64,000 nucleotides of DNA from assembly GCA_903919145.1 (NCBI GenBank), contig CAIXGW010000357.1, positions 1-64,000 on the forward strand. Direction: 5' to 3'. Positions within the stretch are counted from its first letter, which is position 1. Every line of letters starts with the position of its first letter. Under the pieces are notes generated by a model. That model made no database searches. It saw nothing but the letters and a program-made list of their open reading frames with translations, and was not told where the DNA came from. The stretch is from an uncultured Myxococcales bacterium. GTDB taxonomy: Bacteria; Myxococcota_A; UBA9042. The translations under genes and the position numbers were made by a program. Below are positions 30,796 through 38,501 of the stretch, one piece after another.

Positions 30796-32283
30796 TCAGG
30801 GCTGGACGGTCGTCGCCGCCGCTGGTTCTGCCACTGCCTCGCCCGCAGGCACGCACTGCCACGCGCGCACCTCGGCCGGGCTCTTGCCCTTGCTGTCAAA
30901 GAAGAATTGGGCCGAAGGACCCAGCCCGACTCCGCGGCCCGCTGCCGGCGCCTCGGCCTGGGCGCGGCCGCCGTCCTCTGCGCCCCCACCGCCGCCAAGC
31001 TGAGTGGCAAACTTGAACTCGCCGCCCTCTACGATGTTGCCGCTCATCGTCGTCATGCTGGTATCGCCGTTGGCGTCAAAGTGCCAATTGCCCAGCGCTC
31101 CGCCTTTTTGGCTGTATTTCTCCATCGCCAGGCGCAGGCTCTCGCGGTCCTTCTTGCCCACCTGGGCCAGCACGTCCAGGGCGGTCTTGGCGGCCACATA
31201 GCCGTAGACCGCGTAGCCCTCGGGCTCGGACTTGAAGCGCTCGCGGTACTTCTTCACAAACTCCGCACCCTTGCCGGTCAGCTTCTCAGGTGGCACTCCA
31301 CCAAATGTCACATAAGCCCGGCCATTGACGTTGTCTATGCCCGCCGCCTCGATGAAGGCTTTTTCAAAGCAGCCGTCGGGCACCATCAGCTTGGCGGCCA
31401 GGCCGACCGCCACCATGTCCTTGGCAATCTGCCCGGCATTGGACTGGGTCGTGCCACCAAAGTACACAAAATCAGGATTCTTTGCCTTGATCTTGGTCAT
31501 CAGCGACCGGTACTCCTGCGCCTTGGGGTCAATGCCCTCTCGGCCCAACAGCGCCAGGCCTGCGCTCTTGGCGGTCTGCTCAAAGACGTCGGCAATGCCT
31601 TTGCCGTACAGCCCGCGATCATCTAGGATGTACACTGACTTGGCGCCCATCTGCCCCATCCACTCGGCCGCCACCCGGCCCTGGATGTCATCGGCCGGCA
31701 CCACGCGGAAGTAGTTGACCTTGCCGGTGGGCCGGTAGACCGCCGGCTCACTGGGCTCGCCCATGCCGGGCTTGGTCAGGCCCGTGTAGGTGTTGGCGGG
31801 CGAGATCATGACAACGCTGGCTTTGTTGAGCACCGGCATCGAGATCTTGGCCGCGCCAGAGTTGTAGGTGCCGATGTAGAACATCACGTCGGGGTCTTTG
31901 ACGGCCTTGTCGGCGTTGGCGGCCTCTACCTCTGGGTCCCAGTCGCCCTTCTTGGCGCTGGCATCATCCCAATCCTCATAGGCAATTTCAAAATCGCCGA
32001 CCTTGCCGCCGACTTCATCCAGCGCCATCTTGATGCCGTTGACCGTGGTGGTCGTTTGGGCATTGGCCGACCCGGTCCGCGGCAAGCTAGAGACAATCTT
32101 GACCTTTCCGCTGCTTGCAGCCTGGGAGTTGACGCCGGTGCCGGCCGCAGGATTGCCCTCTGTGGCTCCCCCCGCGGGCCGTCGGCGTGCGCAACCGGGC
32201 GCGATCACAGCCGCCGCCACGGCACAGGCGAGCAGCGGCAACAGGCGATGGCAGAGGAACTGGCGGCGGTCAGCTAGGGGCAT
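30796..32283 (-). CDS. livK: Branched-chain amino acid ABC transporter substrate-binding lipoprotein
   Basis: A periplasmic binding protein of the Peripla_BP_6 (LivJ/LivK) type, 495 aa. The ATG at 32283 has GGAG 6 nt upstream; the ORF's earlier codons run into the repeat array. A signal with 'CAVAAAVIAPGC' makes it a lipoprotein. Family sequence begins 'KIVSSLPRTGSANAQTTTTVNGIKMALDEVGG', and continues 'FYIGTYNSGAAKISMPVLNK', 'VVMISPANTYTGLT', 'SVYILDDRGLYGKG', 'DFVYFGGTTQSNAGQI'. It carries a C-terminal Gly/Ala-rich extension of about 70 residues with no clear fold. It is first in the liv operon. Confidence 0.93.
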   Translation of the reverse strand: MPLADRRQFLCHRLLPLLACAVAAAVIAPGCARRRPAGGATEGNPAAGTGVNSQAASSGKVKIVSSLPRTGSANAQTTTTVNGIKMALDEVGGKVGDFEIAYEDWDDASAKKGDWDPEVEAANADKAVKDPDVMFYIGTYNSGAAKISMPVLNKASVVMISPANTYTGLTKPGMGEPSEPAVYRPTGKVNYFRVVPADDIQGRVAAEWMGQMGAKSVYILDDRGLYGKGIADVFEQTAKSAGLALLGREGIDPKAQEYRSLMTKIKAKNPDFVYFGGTTQSNAGQIAKDMVAVGLAAKLMVPDGCFEKAFIEAAGIDNVNGRAYVTFGGVPPEKLTGKGAEFVKKYRERFKSEPEGYAVYGYVAAKTALDVLAQVGKKDRESLRLAMEKYSQKGGALGNWHFDANGDTSMTTMSGNIVEGGEFKFATQLGGGGGAEDGGRAQAEAPAAGRGVGLGPSAQFFFDSKGKSPAEVRAWQCVPAGEAVAEPAAATTVQP

Positions 32284-32311
32284 CGGCATCTCCGTTCGCA
32301 GGGCGGCGTGG

Positions 32312-32340
32312 ACTCTAACGAATCGCCGCGGTTTCGACAA
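32312..32340 (-). promoter_or_regulatory. Candidate sigma70-type promoter for livK
   Basis: The minus strand reads TTGTCG, 17 bp, TAGAGT. The expected transcription start is about 20 nt before the livK ATG, leaving room for the GGAG ribosome-binding site. Each hexamer matches four of six consensus bases. Confidence 0.4.
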
Positions 32341-32510
32341 TCGCCGCTGGGCGGTCCGCCGCTGGCCGTAGACCGTTGGCCGGTTCCTCCAAGCTACGGA
32401 CCGTCTCTCCGACCGTGACGGCCCCATTGCACAGAATCTCCCGTTCACGCAAGGTATTAGCCTGGCCCCCCGCCTTTGCGAGGGTGACGGTGGGGGCTTT
32501 GGGGGAGGTT

Positions 32511-32826
32511 GCCGCACGTCTCGATGGGCTCCAGGGTCGCCAGCCGTGAATTCCCCAATGGCCAAGCGGATCAGACATTGCCCACCCGACTGTCCGAGGC
32601 CGGTGGGGGCCATCGCCAGGCTGCCGCACGTCTCGATGGGCTCCGGGGCCGCCAACCGTGAATTCCCCAATGGCCAAGCGGATCAGACATTGCCTACGGT
32701 ACTGTCCGAGGCCGGTGGGGGCCATCGCCAAGCTGTCGCACCTCTCGATGGGCTCCGGGGCCGCCAACCGTGAATTCCCCAATGGCCAAGCGGATCAGAC
32801 ATTGCCTACGGTACTGTCCGAGGCCT
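32511..32826. repeat. 112-bp tandem repeat array with the same dyad core as the left-edge array
   Basis: Units start at 32547, 32659 and 32771 (period 112), preceded by a partial unit from about 32511 and ending at 32826. Copies 2 and 3 are nearly identical; copy 1 differs at scattered positions. Each unit carries CAGACA-N13-TGTCCG at 32572-32596, 32684-32708 and 32796-32820. Read on the minus strand, this region aligns with the 55-bp array core (about 26 of 33 positions by eye), including TAGGCAATGTCYGAT. Nothing suggests coding. Confidence 0.93.
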
Positions 32827-32953
32827 TCTGCCCCTGGCCGTCCACCGCCCGTCGCTGACCTTGCGCCGCTGGCCGTTTGCCGTCCGCGGCCTAGGGAATT
32901 CGACTGAGGGGTGCTACACTCGCGCCCGCGCATGGTGGCGCACGAGACTCGCC

Positions 32954-34534
32954 GTGGTTCAAGCCCTTGCCGATCAGTATCAAGCCAACCTCGCACGCCT
33001 GAAAGAACTTCACGCCATCGAGCGCCTGTGGCAGCGCGACGGAACGCTGTTCAGCAGTGACATGGAGGTGGCGCGCAGCGTGCGCAACCGCCTGGGCTGG
33101 CTGTTCAGTTCGCAGGTGATGCGCGACCAGGTCGACCGGCTGGCCGTGCTGGCCAAGGTGGTAGAACGCCAGCGCTATGACCGGGTGCTGGTGCTGGGCA
33201 TGGGCGGCTCCTCCCTGTGGCCAGAGGTCGTTGGGCGCCACCTGCAGGGCCACCGCGGCTTGCCGGTGCGCATCGCCGACAGCACCCACCCCGCCGCCGT
33301 CGCCGAGCTGATCGAGTGGGCGCGCCAGGGCAAGCCGCTGTTTGTGGTGGCCACCAAGTCGGGCTCCACCGTCGAAACCGCCAGTCTCTACAAGGTCCTG
33401 CGCCCTCTGTGGAATGACGGAGAGCACTTTGTCGCGATCACCGACCCGGGCAGCGCCCTAGAAGATCTGGCCAAGGCAGAAGGCTTCCGCGACATTTTCA
33501 TCAACCCCGCGGATATCGGCGGCCGGTTCAGCGCCATCAGCTTGTTTGGCCTGGTACCCGCGGTGCTGGCCGGTGTGGTGCTGCACGACGCCCTGACGCG
33601 CATCGAGGAGATGCTGGAGGCCTGCCGCGAGCCCGATCCTTCGCTCAATCCCGGGGCCATCCTGGGCGCTTGGATGGCCGCCGCCAGCCAGACCGGCCAC
33701 TGGCAGCTGCGCCTGACCATGAGCAAAGACGTGCGCGCGTTTGCTTCTTGGATCGAGCAGCTGGTGGCTGAGTCGACCGGCAAGCACGGCCGCGGCTTGC
33801 TGCCCGTCATTGGCCAGGTCGAGGCAGACGGCCCCGCTCTGGCTACCCGCATGGGCCATGCCACCGTGGTCGGCTTGAGCACCTTTGCCCATCCCGACGA
33901 CGCTTTCCTACAGCGCTGCCAAGCCATTGGCGTGTCCGACCAGAGCTTTGTGATGCCTGAGCCGGCCGACCTGTGGGGCGAAGTCGTGCGCTGGTGCTTC
34001 GCTACGGCGATGTGCGGCTTGCTGCTGGACATCAATCCGTTTGACGAGCCGGACGTTTCTTCGGCCAAGGCGGCGACCAATGCTCTGCTGAGCGGCCAAG
34101 CGCAGCCGGTCGAGCCAGACGAGCACCTGCAGGTGGCCAGCATCGGTGCCCTGGTTCAGGCGCTGCAGCCGCGCCTCACCACCCTGACGGCCGATGACTA
34201 CCTGGCGGTCCTGGCCTATGTCTCTCCCAGTCCAGCCAATTTGCAGCGGCTGGAGTCGCTGCGCCAGGGGCTGCAGACCAGGACCTCGGCGGCGATCGTC
34301 GTCCAGGTGGGGCCGCGGTACCTGCACTCGACCGGCCAATTCCACAAGGGCGGCGTGGCCCGCGGCCAGTTTGTGCTGTTGACGGACCTGCTGCAGCCCG
34401 GGCTGCCCGACCTGGCGATCCCCGGCGCGGCCTACTCCTTTGGCCAGCTGGCCCGCGCCCAGGCCCAGGGCGATGTGTGGGTGCTCAAGCAGCGCGGCAA
34501 GCCCGTCCTCTTGGCCGAATTGGCCCTGGGCTAA
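32954..34534 (+). CDS. pgi: Phosphoglucose isomerase of the transaldolase-PGI fusion type (PGI domain only)
   Basis: The enzyme interconverts glucose-6-phosphate and fructose-6-phosphate. The sequence follows the PGI half of bacterial bifunctional transaldolase/PGI proteins rather than classic Pgi: 'VLVLGMGGSSLWPEVV' (sugar-phosphate SIS motif), 'VATKSGSTVETASLYK', 'DIGGRFSAISLFGLVPAVLAG', 'ESTGKHGRGLLPV'. No transaldolase half is present upstream, where there are only repeats. GTG 32954 is the best start in frame (526 aa), but no SD is clear; a TACACT hexamer lies about 30 bp upstream. The ATG at 32932 is out of frame. Glucose-6-phosphate links it to the glycogen genes. Confidence 0.88.
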   Translation: MVQALADQYQANLARLKELHAIERLWQRDGTLFSSDMEVARSVRNRLGWLFSSQVMRDQVDRLAVLAKVVERQRYDRVLVLGMGGSSLWPEVVGRHLQGHRGLPVRIADSTHPAAVAELIEWARQGKPLFVVATKSGSTVETASLYKVLRPLWNDGEHFVAITDPGSALEDLAKAEGFRDIFINPADIGGRFSAISLFGLVPAVLAGVVLHDALTRIEEMLEACREPDPSLNPGAILGAWMAAASQTGHWQLRLTMSKDVRAFASWIEQLVAESTGKHGRGLLPVIGQVEADGPALATRMGHATVVGLSTFAHPDDAFLQRCQAIGVSDQSFVMPEPADLWGEVVRWCFATAMCGLLLDINPFDEPDVSSAKAATNALLSGQAQPVEPDEHLQVASIGALVQALQPRLTTLTADDYLAVLAYVSPSPANLQRLESLRQGLQTRTSAAIVVQVGPRYLHSTGQFHKGGVARGQFVLLTDLLQPGLPDLAIPGAAYSFGQLARAQAQGDVWVLKQRGKPVLLAELALG

Positions 34535-34740
34535 AAGGCGGCAAGTAGGGTCCCTACCATCGCGCGCCAATTTGCCGTTCTGGGCTCCAGGAGCCTGCTG
34601 CTGGCAGTGTCCAAAGGCCCGGCGGACGGTTTCCCTGGCCAGCCGCCGCTGAGTGCAGCCCATTGTGGCCAAGCGCCGCGGGTCTGGGTACGATGAGCCC
34701 CCTAGCGGCCAGCGCCGCGCCACTTCAGCGGAGCAAGAGC

Positions 34741-35094
34741 ATGGAGTTTCTGAACACGGACGCCCTCAACCTCAAGTCTGCGCTGATGTTTTTTATCGCG
34801 CTTGGGGCGGCCTACTTCATGTTCAAGGCGACCAAGCACTTGCTGGTGGGCCTGCTGTGCCTGATCGCGGCGATTGGCGGCGCCGGCTACCTATCTGGGG
34901 TGATCACACCGGACCGCGTGCGCCAGGCCGCGGATGCCGTCAAGGACAAAGCCGCCGGATCGCTAGAGTCAGCCAGCGACAAAGCCAAGAAAATCGGCGA
35001 GCAAGGCTACTCGACCTCCGCAGGCGGCGCGTCAGAGGTCAACGACGCCTACAAGCAGAACCTAGAAGCCAAGAAGAAGAAGCGCGCACCCTAG
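34741..35094 (+). CDS. Small membrane protein with charged C-terminal helix (117 aa)
   Basis: GGAG lies 8 nt before the ATG. The N-terminal half has two hydrophobic helices ('ALMFFIALGAAYFMFKATKHLLVGLLCLIAAIGGAGYL' region, split by KATK). The second half is polar and helical ('AADAVKDKAAGSLESASDKAKKIGEQG'), like apolipoprotein/LEA-type amphipathic helices, and ends KKKKRAP. An inner-membrane location with the basic tail in the cytosol is likely. I do not recognise a family. It stands alone, convergent with mutM. Confidence 0.65.
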   Translation: MEFLNTDALNLKSALMFFIALGAAYFMFKATKHLLVGLLCLIAAIGGAGYLSGVITPDRVRQAADAVKDKAAGSLESASDKAKKIGEQGYSTSAGGASEVNDAYKQNLEAKKKKRAP

Positions 35095-35152
35095 GGGCCA
35101 ATCGCCCGTGCCGTGCATTTGCCTGGCCCTGAGCGGCGCCGCCTGCCCAGGT

Positions 35153-36004
35153 TCAGGGCTGGCAGGTCGGACACCAGTAGGTCGCGCGCTGCCCCAGGAC
35201 CGCTTTGACCACAGCTGAGACCACGCCAGCCTGCTCGCAGCGATGGCAAGGCTGCCCCTTTCGGTCGTAGACGTCCAAGCGCTGCTGAAAGTAGCCCGGC
35301 TTCTCATCGCCGCTGGCAAAATCGCGCAGAGTCGAGCCGCCGGCGGCTATCGCTTCCTCCAAGACCCCGCGGCTGGCCCGCACCAATTCAGCGCACTGCT
35401 GCAGGGTCAGAGAGAGGGCTGGCCGCAGCGGGCTCACCTTGGCGCGATAGCACGTCTCGCTGGCATAGATGTTGCCGATACCGACCACCACCGCCGAGTC
35501 CATCAGCACCTGCTTGATCGCCACCTGCCGACCGCTGCAGGCCTGTAGCAGGACCTGGGCGTCAAAGGCCCCTTCCAGCGGCTCGGGGCCCAGGCCGGCC
35601 AGCAGCGGATGGCGCAGCGCCTCGGCCGCCACATCCAGCGACCCAAAGCGCCGCGCATCCACGTAGCGCAGCCACTGATCGCCCTGAGGCCCCTGCAAGC
35701 GCATGCGCCAATGTTCGTGCTTGCGCCGCTCTGGGGCGTCGCCGGCGGCCGCGGGCTCGACAAAGAGCCTGCCGCTCATGCCCAAATGCACCAACAGCGT
35801 CGGCCCGCTGGCGGTGGTCAGCAGCAGGTACTTGGCCCGCCGCTGCACCGCCGCCAGGGTCTGGCCCGGCAGCTGCCGCAGCTCTTCGACGGGCATGGGG
35901 TAGCGCAGATCCGCCCGATAGAGCGTGACTTCGGCGACCTGCTGGCCAGGCAAGCACGCCTGCAGATAGCGGCGCACCGTTTCGACTTCGGGCAATTCCG
36001 GCAT
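35153..36004 (-). CDS. mutM: Formamidopyrimidine-DNA glycosylase
   Basis: This base-excision repair enzyme removes 8-oxoguanine and other oxidised purines and nicks the strand. The 283-aa protein begins with the diagnostic 'MPELPEVETVRRYL', where Pro2 is the catalytic nucleophile after Met removal. It has 'RRAKYLLL' with the conserved lysine, the H2TH region ('QVLMDSAVVVGIGNIYASE'), and a C-terminal zinc finger CHRC...CPTC. Fpg is more likely than Nei because of the 'GIGNIYASE' and finger spacing. It is on the minus strand, next to the lipoprotein gene at 36029. Confidence 0.96.
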   Translation of the reverse strand: MPELPEVETVRRYLQACLPGQQVAEVTLYRADLRYPMPVEELRQLPGQTLAAVQRRAKYLLLTTASGPTLLVHLGMSGRLFVEPAAAGDAPERRKHEHWRMRLQGPQGDQWLRYVDARRFGSLDVAAEALRHPLLAGLGPEPLEGAFDAQVLLQACSGRQVAIKQVLMDSAVVVGIGNIYASETCYRAKVSPLRPALSLTLQQCAELVRASRGVLEEAIAAGGSTLRDFASGDEKPGYFQQRLDVYDRKGQPCHRCEQAGVVSAVVKAVLGQRATYWCPTCQP

Positions 36005-36028
36005 GGTGGGATCCTGGGGCTGGGCGGT

Positions 36029-36970
36029 TCAGCGCTCTCGCATCAGCCTGCCGGCGTGCTTGCTGCAGTCCAGCGTGCGCATCATCAAGCCCATGTCGCG
36101 GGACAGTTGCTCTCCGGGAGGCGGAGTTTTGCGCAGCTGGTCTTCGGTCTGCCCCTGGGCCAGCGCCGCTGTCAGCGCCTGCCCGTGCTCCAGCCGCGCC
36201 TTGAGGTCCCTGCCAGCGCAGAAGGTAAACGCCGCCAGCCTCCGCAGCTTGTCGGCGCGGGTCAGGCGAGCGGCAGGGGCGCCACTCTCCTGCGGCTGAT
36301 CCCCTTCCAGCGCCAGACCTTGCTGCTTGGCGATGGCAGAGTAGCGGTCGTACAGCGCCTCGGCCCGCCGGCGCAGCCCCTGCAGCTCGGGCGCCAGGCT
36401 TGAGTGGACCCGCAGCAGCGGAATCGGATCGTAGTCCTCTTCACTGCCCCGTCGCGCAGAGAATTCGCGGTACAGCGCCTCTACCACGCCAAAATAGCCT
36501 CGCAGCAGGACCTCTGTATGTTCGTCTCGCAGTGCGGCGTTTTGAACTTCTTTCTCCAGCTCGTCCGCAGGAGGCGGCGGCGGCGGTAGGCGCGCCAGGC
36601 GAAGGCTGGGCGGCGGTACGGCCCGCTGGGGAGCTCCCGCCGGCACGGGCTGCGGCGCCGGATAGCGCGCCCCGGCAAACGCTACAGCGTGGGGCTGCGG
36701 GTCCTTCTTGAGCTCGACCTGCGGGCCGCCACAGCCAGCCAGCACCGACACTGCCAGCACCGACACTGCCAACGCCGACACACCCAACACTGACCTACCC
36801 AACACTGACCCACCCAACACTGACCCACCCAACACTGACCCACCCAACTCTGACCCACCCAACTCTGACCCAGCCAGCGTCAAAAACGCCGCGAGGCGCC
36901 CTGGACTCCCTAGCTGGTCCAAAGCGCCCCGCGCGACTGCCCATGGCTGGCTAGACTTCAGCAAATCCAA
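36029..36970 (-). CDS. Lipoprotein whose signal peptide is encoded by 15-bp tandem repeats
   Basis: The frame (up to 313 aa from a TTG) has no ATG before the lipobox 'SVLAVSVLAGC'. The stretch before it is made of GSELG/GSVLG repeats encoded by 15-bp units with GTG and TTG codons, so the true start is uncertain. After the Cys come a Pro-rich linker and a helical domain of about 190 residues with heptad-like Leu/Ala spacing ('ELQGLRRRAEALYDRYSAIAKQ') and a few Cys at the end. The TTG lies 3 bp after the stop of the PQQ-like gene, suggesting one operon. Function is unknown. Confidence 0.6.
   Translation of the reverse strand: MDLLKSSQPWAVARGALDQLGSPGRLAAFLTLAGSELGGSELGGSVLGGSVLGGSVLGRSVLGVSALAVSVLAVSVLAGCGGPQVELKKDPQPHAVAFAGARYPAPQPVPAGAPQRAVPPPSLRLARLPPPPPPADELEKEVQNAALRDEHTEVLLRGYFGVVEALYREFSARRGSEEDYDPIPLLRVHSSLAPELQGLRRRAEALYDRYSAIAKQQGLALEGDQPQESGAPAARLTRADKLRRLAAFTFCAGRDLKARLEHGQALTAALAQGQTEDQLRKTPPPGEQLSRDMGLMMRTLDCSKHAGRLMRER
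36741..36880. repeat. 15-bp tandem repeats inside a signal-peptide coding region
   Basis: On the plus strand the unit is ACCCACCCAACACTG, repeated about six times with small changes (GAGCTC variants at the right end), flanked by diverged CAGCACCGACACTGC copies. On the coding strand each unit contributes one GS[V/E]LG block. Because 15 is a multiple of three, unit gain or loss keeps the frame while changing signal-peptide length. Confidence 0.9.
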
Positions 36971-36973
36971 GCC

Positions 36974-38371
36974 CTACTGCGGAATCCGCCCGTCGTTGCG
37001 CGGGCTGCCAAACGGCGCGATCCACGCGTCTGAGGTGGCGATCTTGCCGGCGTTGAAGGCGCGGATGGTGGCGCCGTCCCACACGTACAGGGTGCCGTCG
37101 GGGCCAAGCACCGGAGACGGCCGCACGCCCGGGTTGATCCAGGTGGCCGGCTGAGCCATAAAGCCAGTCGACAAGCTCACTTCGCCCACAGAGGCGTCGT
37201 ACAGCGCAATGCCCAGGACCTGGCCGTTCTTGTCGAGCGCCGTCACAGCGCCGTCGGTCGACACGTACAGCGTGCCATCAGCGGCTATGACCGGCCGACC
37301 CGCGGGGTGGTGCTGGGTGTGGAAGGTGTCGACCGGCGTGGTGCCGCTGGACGCCGGAGCCAGGAACTTGCTGGGAGAGAAAGAGCTCTGCTTGGTAGAG
37401 AAGCCGTCATACACCCAGCGCTTGGCGCCCGTGGCGGCGTCGATCGCGTACAGCGGGTCAATGGGCTCTACCCGCTTCTCCCACACCGGAAAGTAGACCA
37501 CGTCGCGGGTGACCGTCGGCGCCGAGGCCACGGTGCAGTCCTGGCAGTCAGGCTGGAACGACCACTCGATCTCGCCACCGTCAGAGACGCGCACCAGCTT
37601 GTGGTCTTGGGCGGTGACGACGTAGGTCTCGCCCTTGGGGCCCGGGGCAAAGTCGACGGCGCCAGTGGAGAACTCGCGGGTCCACAGCACCTTGCCGGCA
37701 GCATCTTCAGCCACCAGCTTGCCAAACTGCTGAACAGAGGCGACCTCACTGCCGATCAGGCTGGTAAAGCCCTTGGGCTGCTGCAGGTAGCGGATGGAGC
37801 CATCGGGCAGGACGGCCGCGGGCGAGGCGCCGGTGCGCTGGCTGGAGACCTGGCCGGTCGTGCTGTCCATCACGTGCAAGGTGGCGTCACCGCCGTTGTC
37901 GCTGGTGGCTACGTAGACGCGGCCGTTGCCGATCGACGCCGGGGTGCCCACCGGCGCGCCCTTGATGGTGGCAGTCCAGCGCTTGGACTGCACCGCGCTG
38001 CCATTGAGGGACGCCACCTGGGTGTTGGAGAAGTCGCCCCCAACGATCATCAGGTTGCCCGAGCCGTCTTGCGACGGAACGGTGAGCTCTTTGTCGGCTG
38101 CGCCCAGCGACTCTAGCCCGCCGGTCTTGGTGATGCGCAGCAGTTCTTTGCCGCGGGCGACCACCAGCTGGCCATCCTGCATCGCCACCGGCGGCCACTC
38201 TACCGGGGTCGCCGTCAGGTCGATGTTGTAGACCAGGTTGCCGAACTCACCGCAGACGTGGACCCCCTGGACGTCGCGGCAGGTGTCATTTTCCTGGCAG
38301 CCCGCCATGCCCAGGCCCACCAAGGCACTGGCGGCAAGCACGGCAGAGACTAGAGAATTCAAAGGGCGCAT
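36974..38371 (-). CDS. Lipoprotein with PQQ-like beta-propeller
   Basis: This 465-aa protein starts at 38371 with GGAGG 5-6 nt upstream. Its signal ends in 'LGMAGCQEND', a lipobox. The mature part has repeated propeller strands ('AMQDGQLVVARGKELLRITKTGG', 'ASIGNGRVYVATSDNGGDATLHVMD', 'SAPTVTRDVVYFPVWEKRVEPID', 'IAADGTLYVSTDGAVTALDKNG', 'LGPDGTLYVWDGATIRAFN'), like BamB and PQQ-dependent propellers but without dehydrogenase catalytic residues that I can see. It probably acts as a scaffold or binding protein in the periplasm. The lipoprotein at 36029 follows directly. Confidence 0.85.
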   Translation of the reverse strand: MRPLNSLVSAVLAASALVGLGMAGCQENDTCRDVQGVHVCGEFGNLVYNIDLTATPVEWPPVAMQDGQLVVARGKELLRITKTGGLESLGAADKELTVPSQDGSGNLMIVGGDFSNTQVASLNGSAVQSKRWTATIKGAPVGTPASIGNGRVYVATSDNGGDATLHVMDSTTGQVSSQRTGASPAAVLPDGSIRYLQQPKGFTSLIGSEVASVQQFGKLVAEDAAGKVLWTREFSTGAVDFAPGPKGETYVVTAQDHKLVRVSDGGEIEWSFQPDCQDCTVASAPTVTRDVVYFPVWEKRVEPIDPLYAIDAATGAKRWVYDGFSTKQSSFSPSKFLAPASSGTTPVDTFHTQHHPAGRPVIAADGTLYVSTDGAVTALDKNGQVLGIALYDASVGEVSLSTGFMAQPATWINPGVRPSPVLGPDGTLYVWDGATIRAFNAGKIATSDAWIAPFGSPRNDGRIPQ

Positions 38372-38501
38372 GAGTTCCTCCTGGATAGACGCAACGGAAG
38401 GCACGCGAAGATAACGTCCAAGTGGTCAAACGATTCAATCGACGCGATTCCAAGGTAACTGTTGCCCGGGCCGCACGCAACAAGGATTTTTGGGTCTGCC
38501 A

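Larger units (their letters stand above)
32284..32953. other. Long intergenic region between livK and the PGI gene
   Basis: About 670 bp without a supported gene; the ORFs here are shadows of repeats. It holds a candidate livK promoter (32312-32340), the 112-bp repeat array (32511-32826), and TACACT at 32915-32920 as a possible -10 for the downstream gene. Confidence 0.7.

Noticed and set aside
32315-32782. Repeat-encoded small proteins (ORFs at 32315, 32546, 32658)
   Set aside because: They are translations of the 112-bp repeats and change frame between copies because 112 is not divisible by three.
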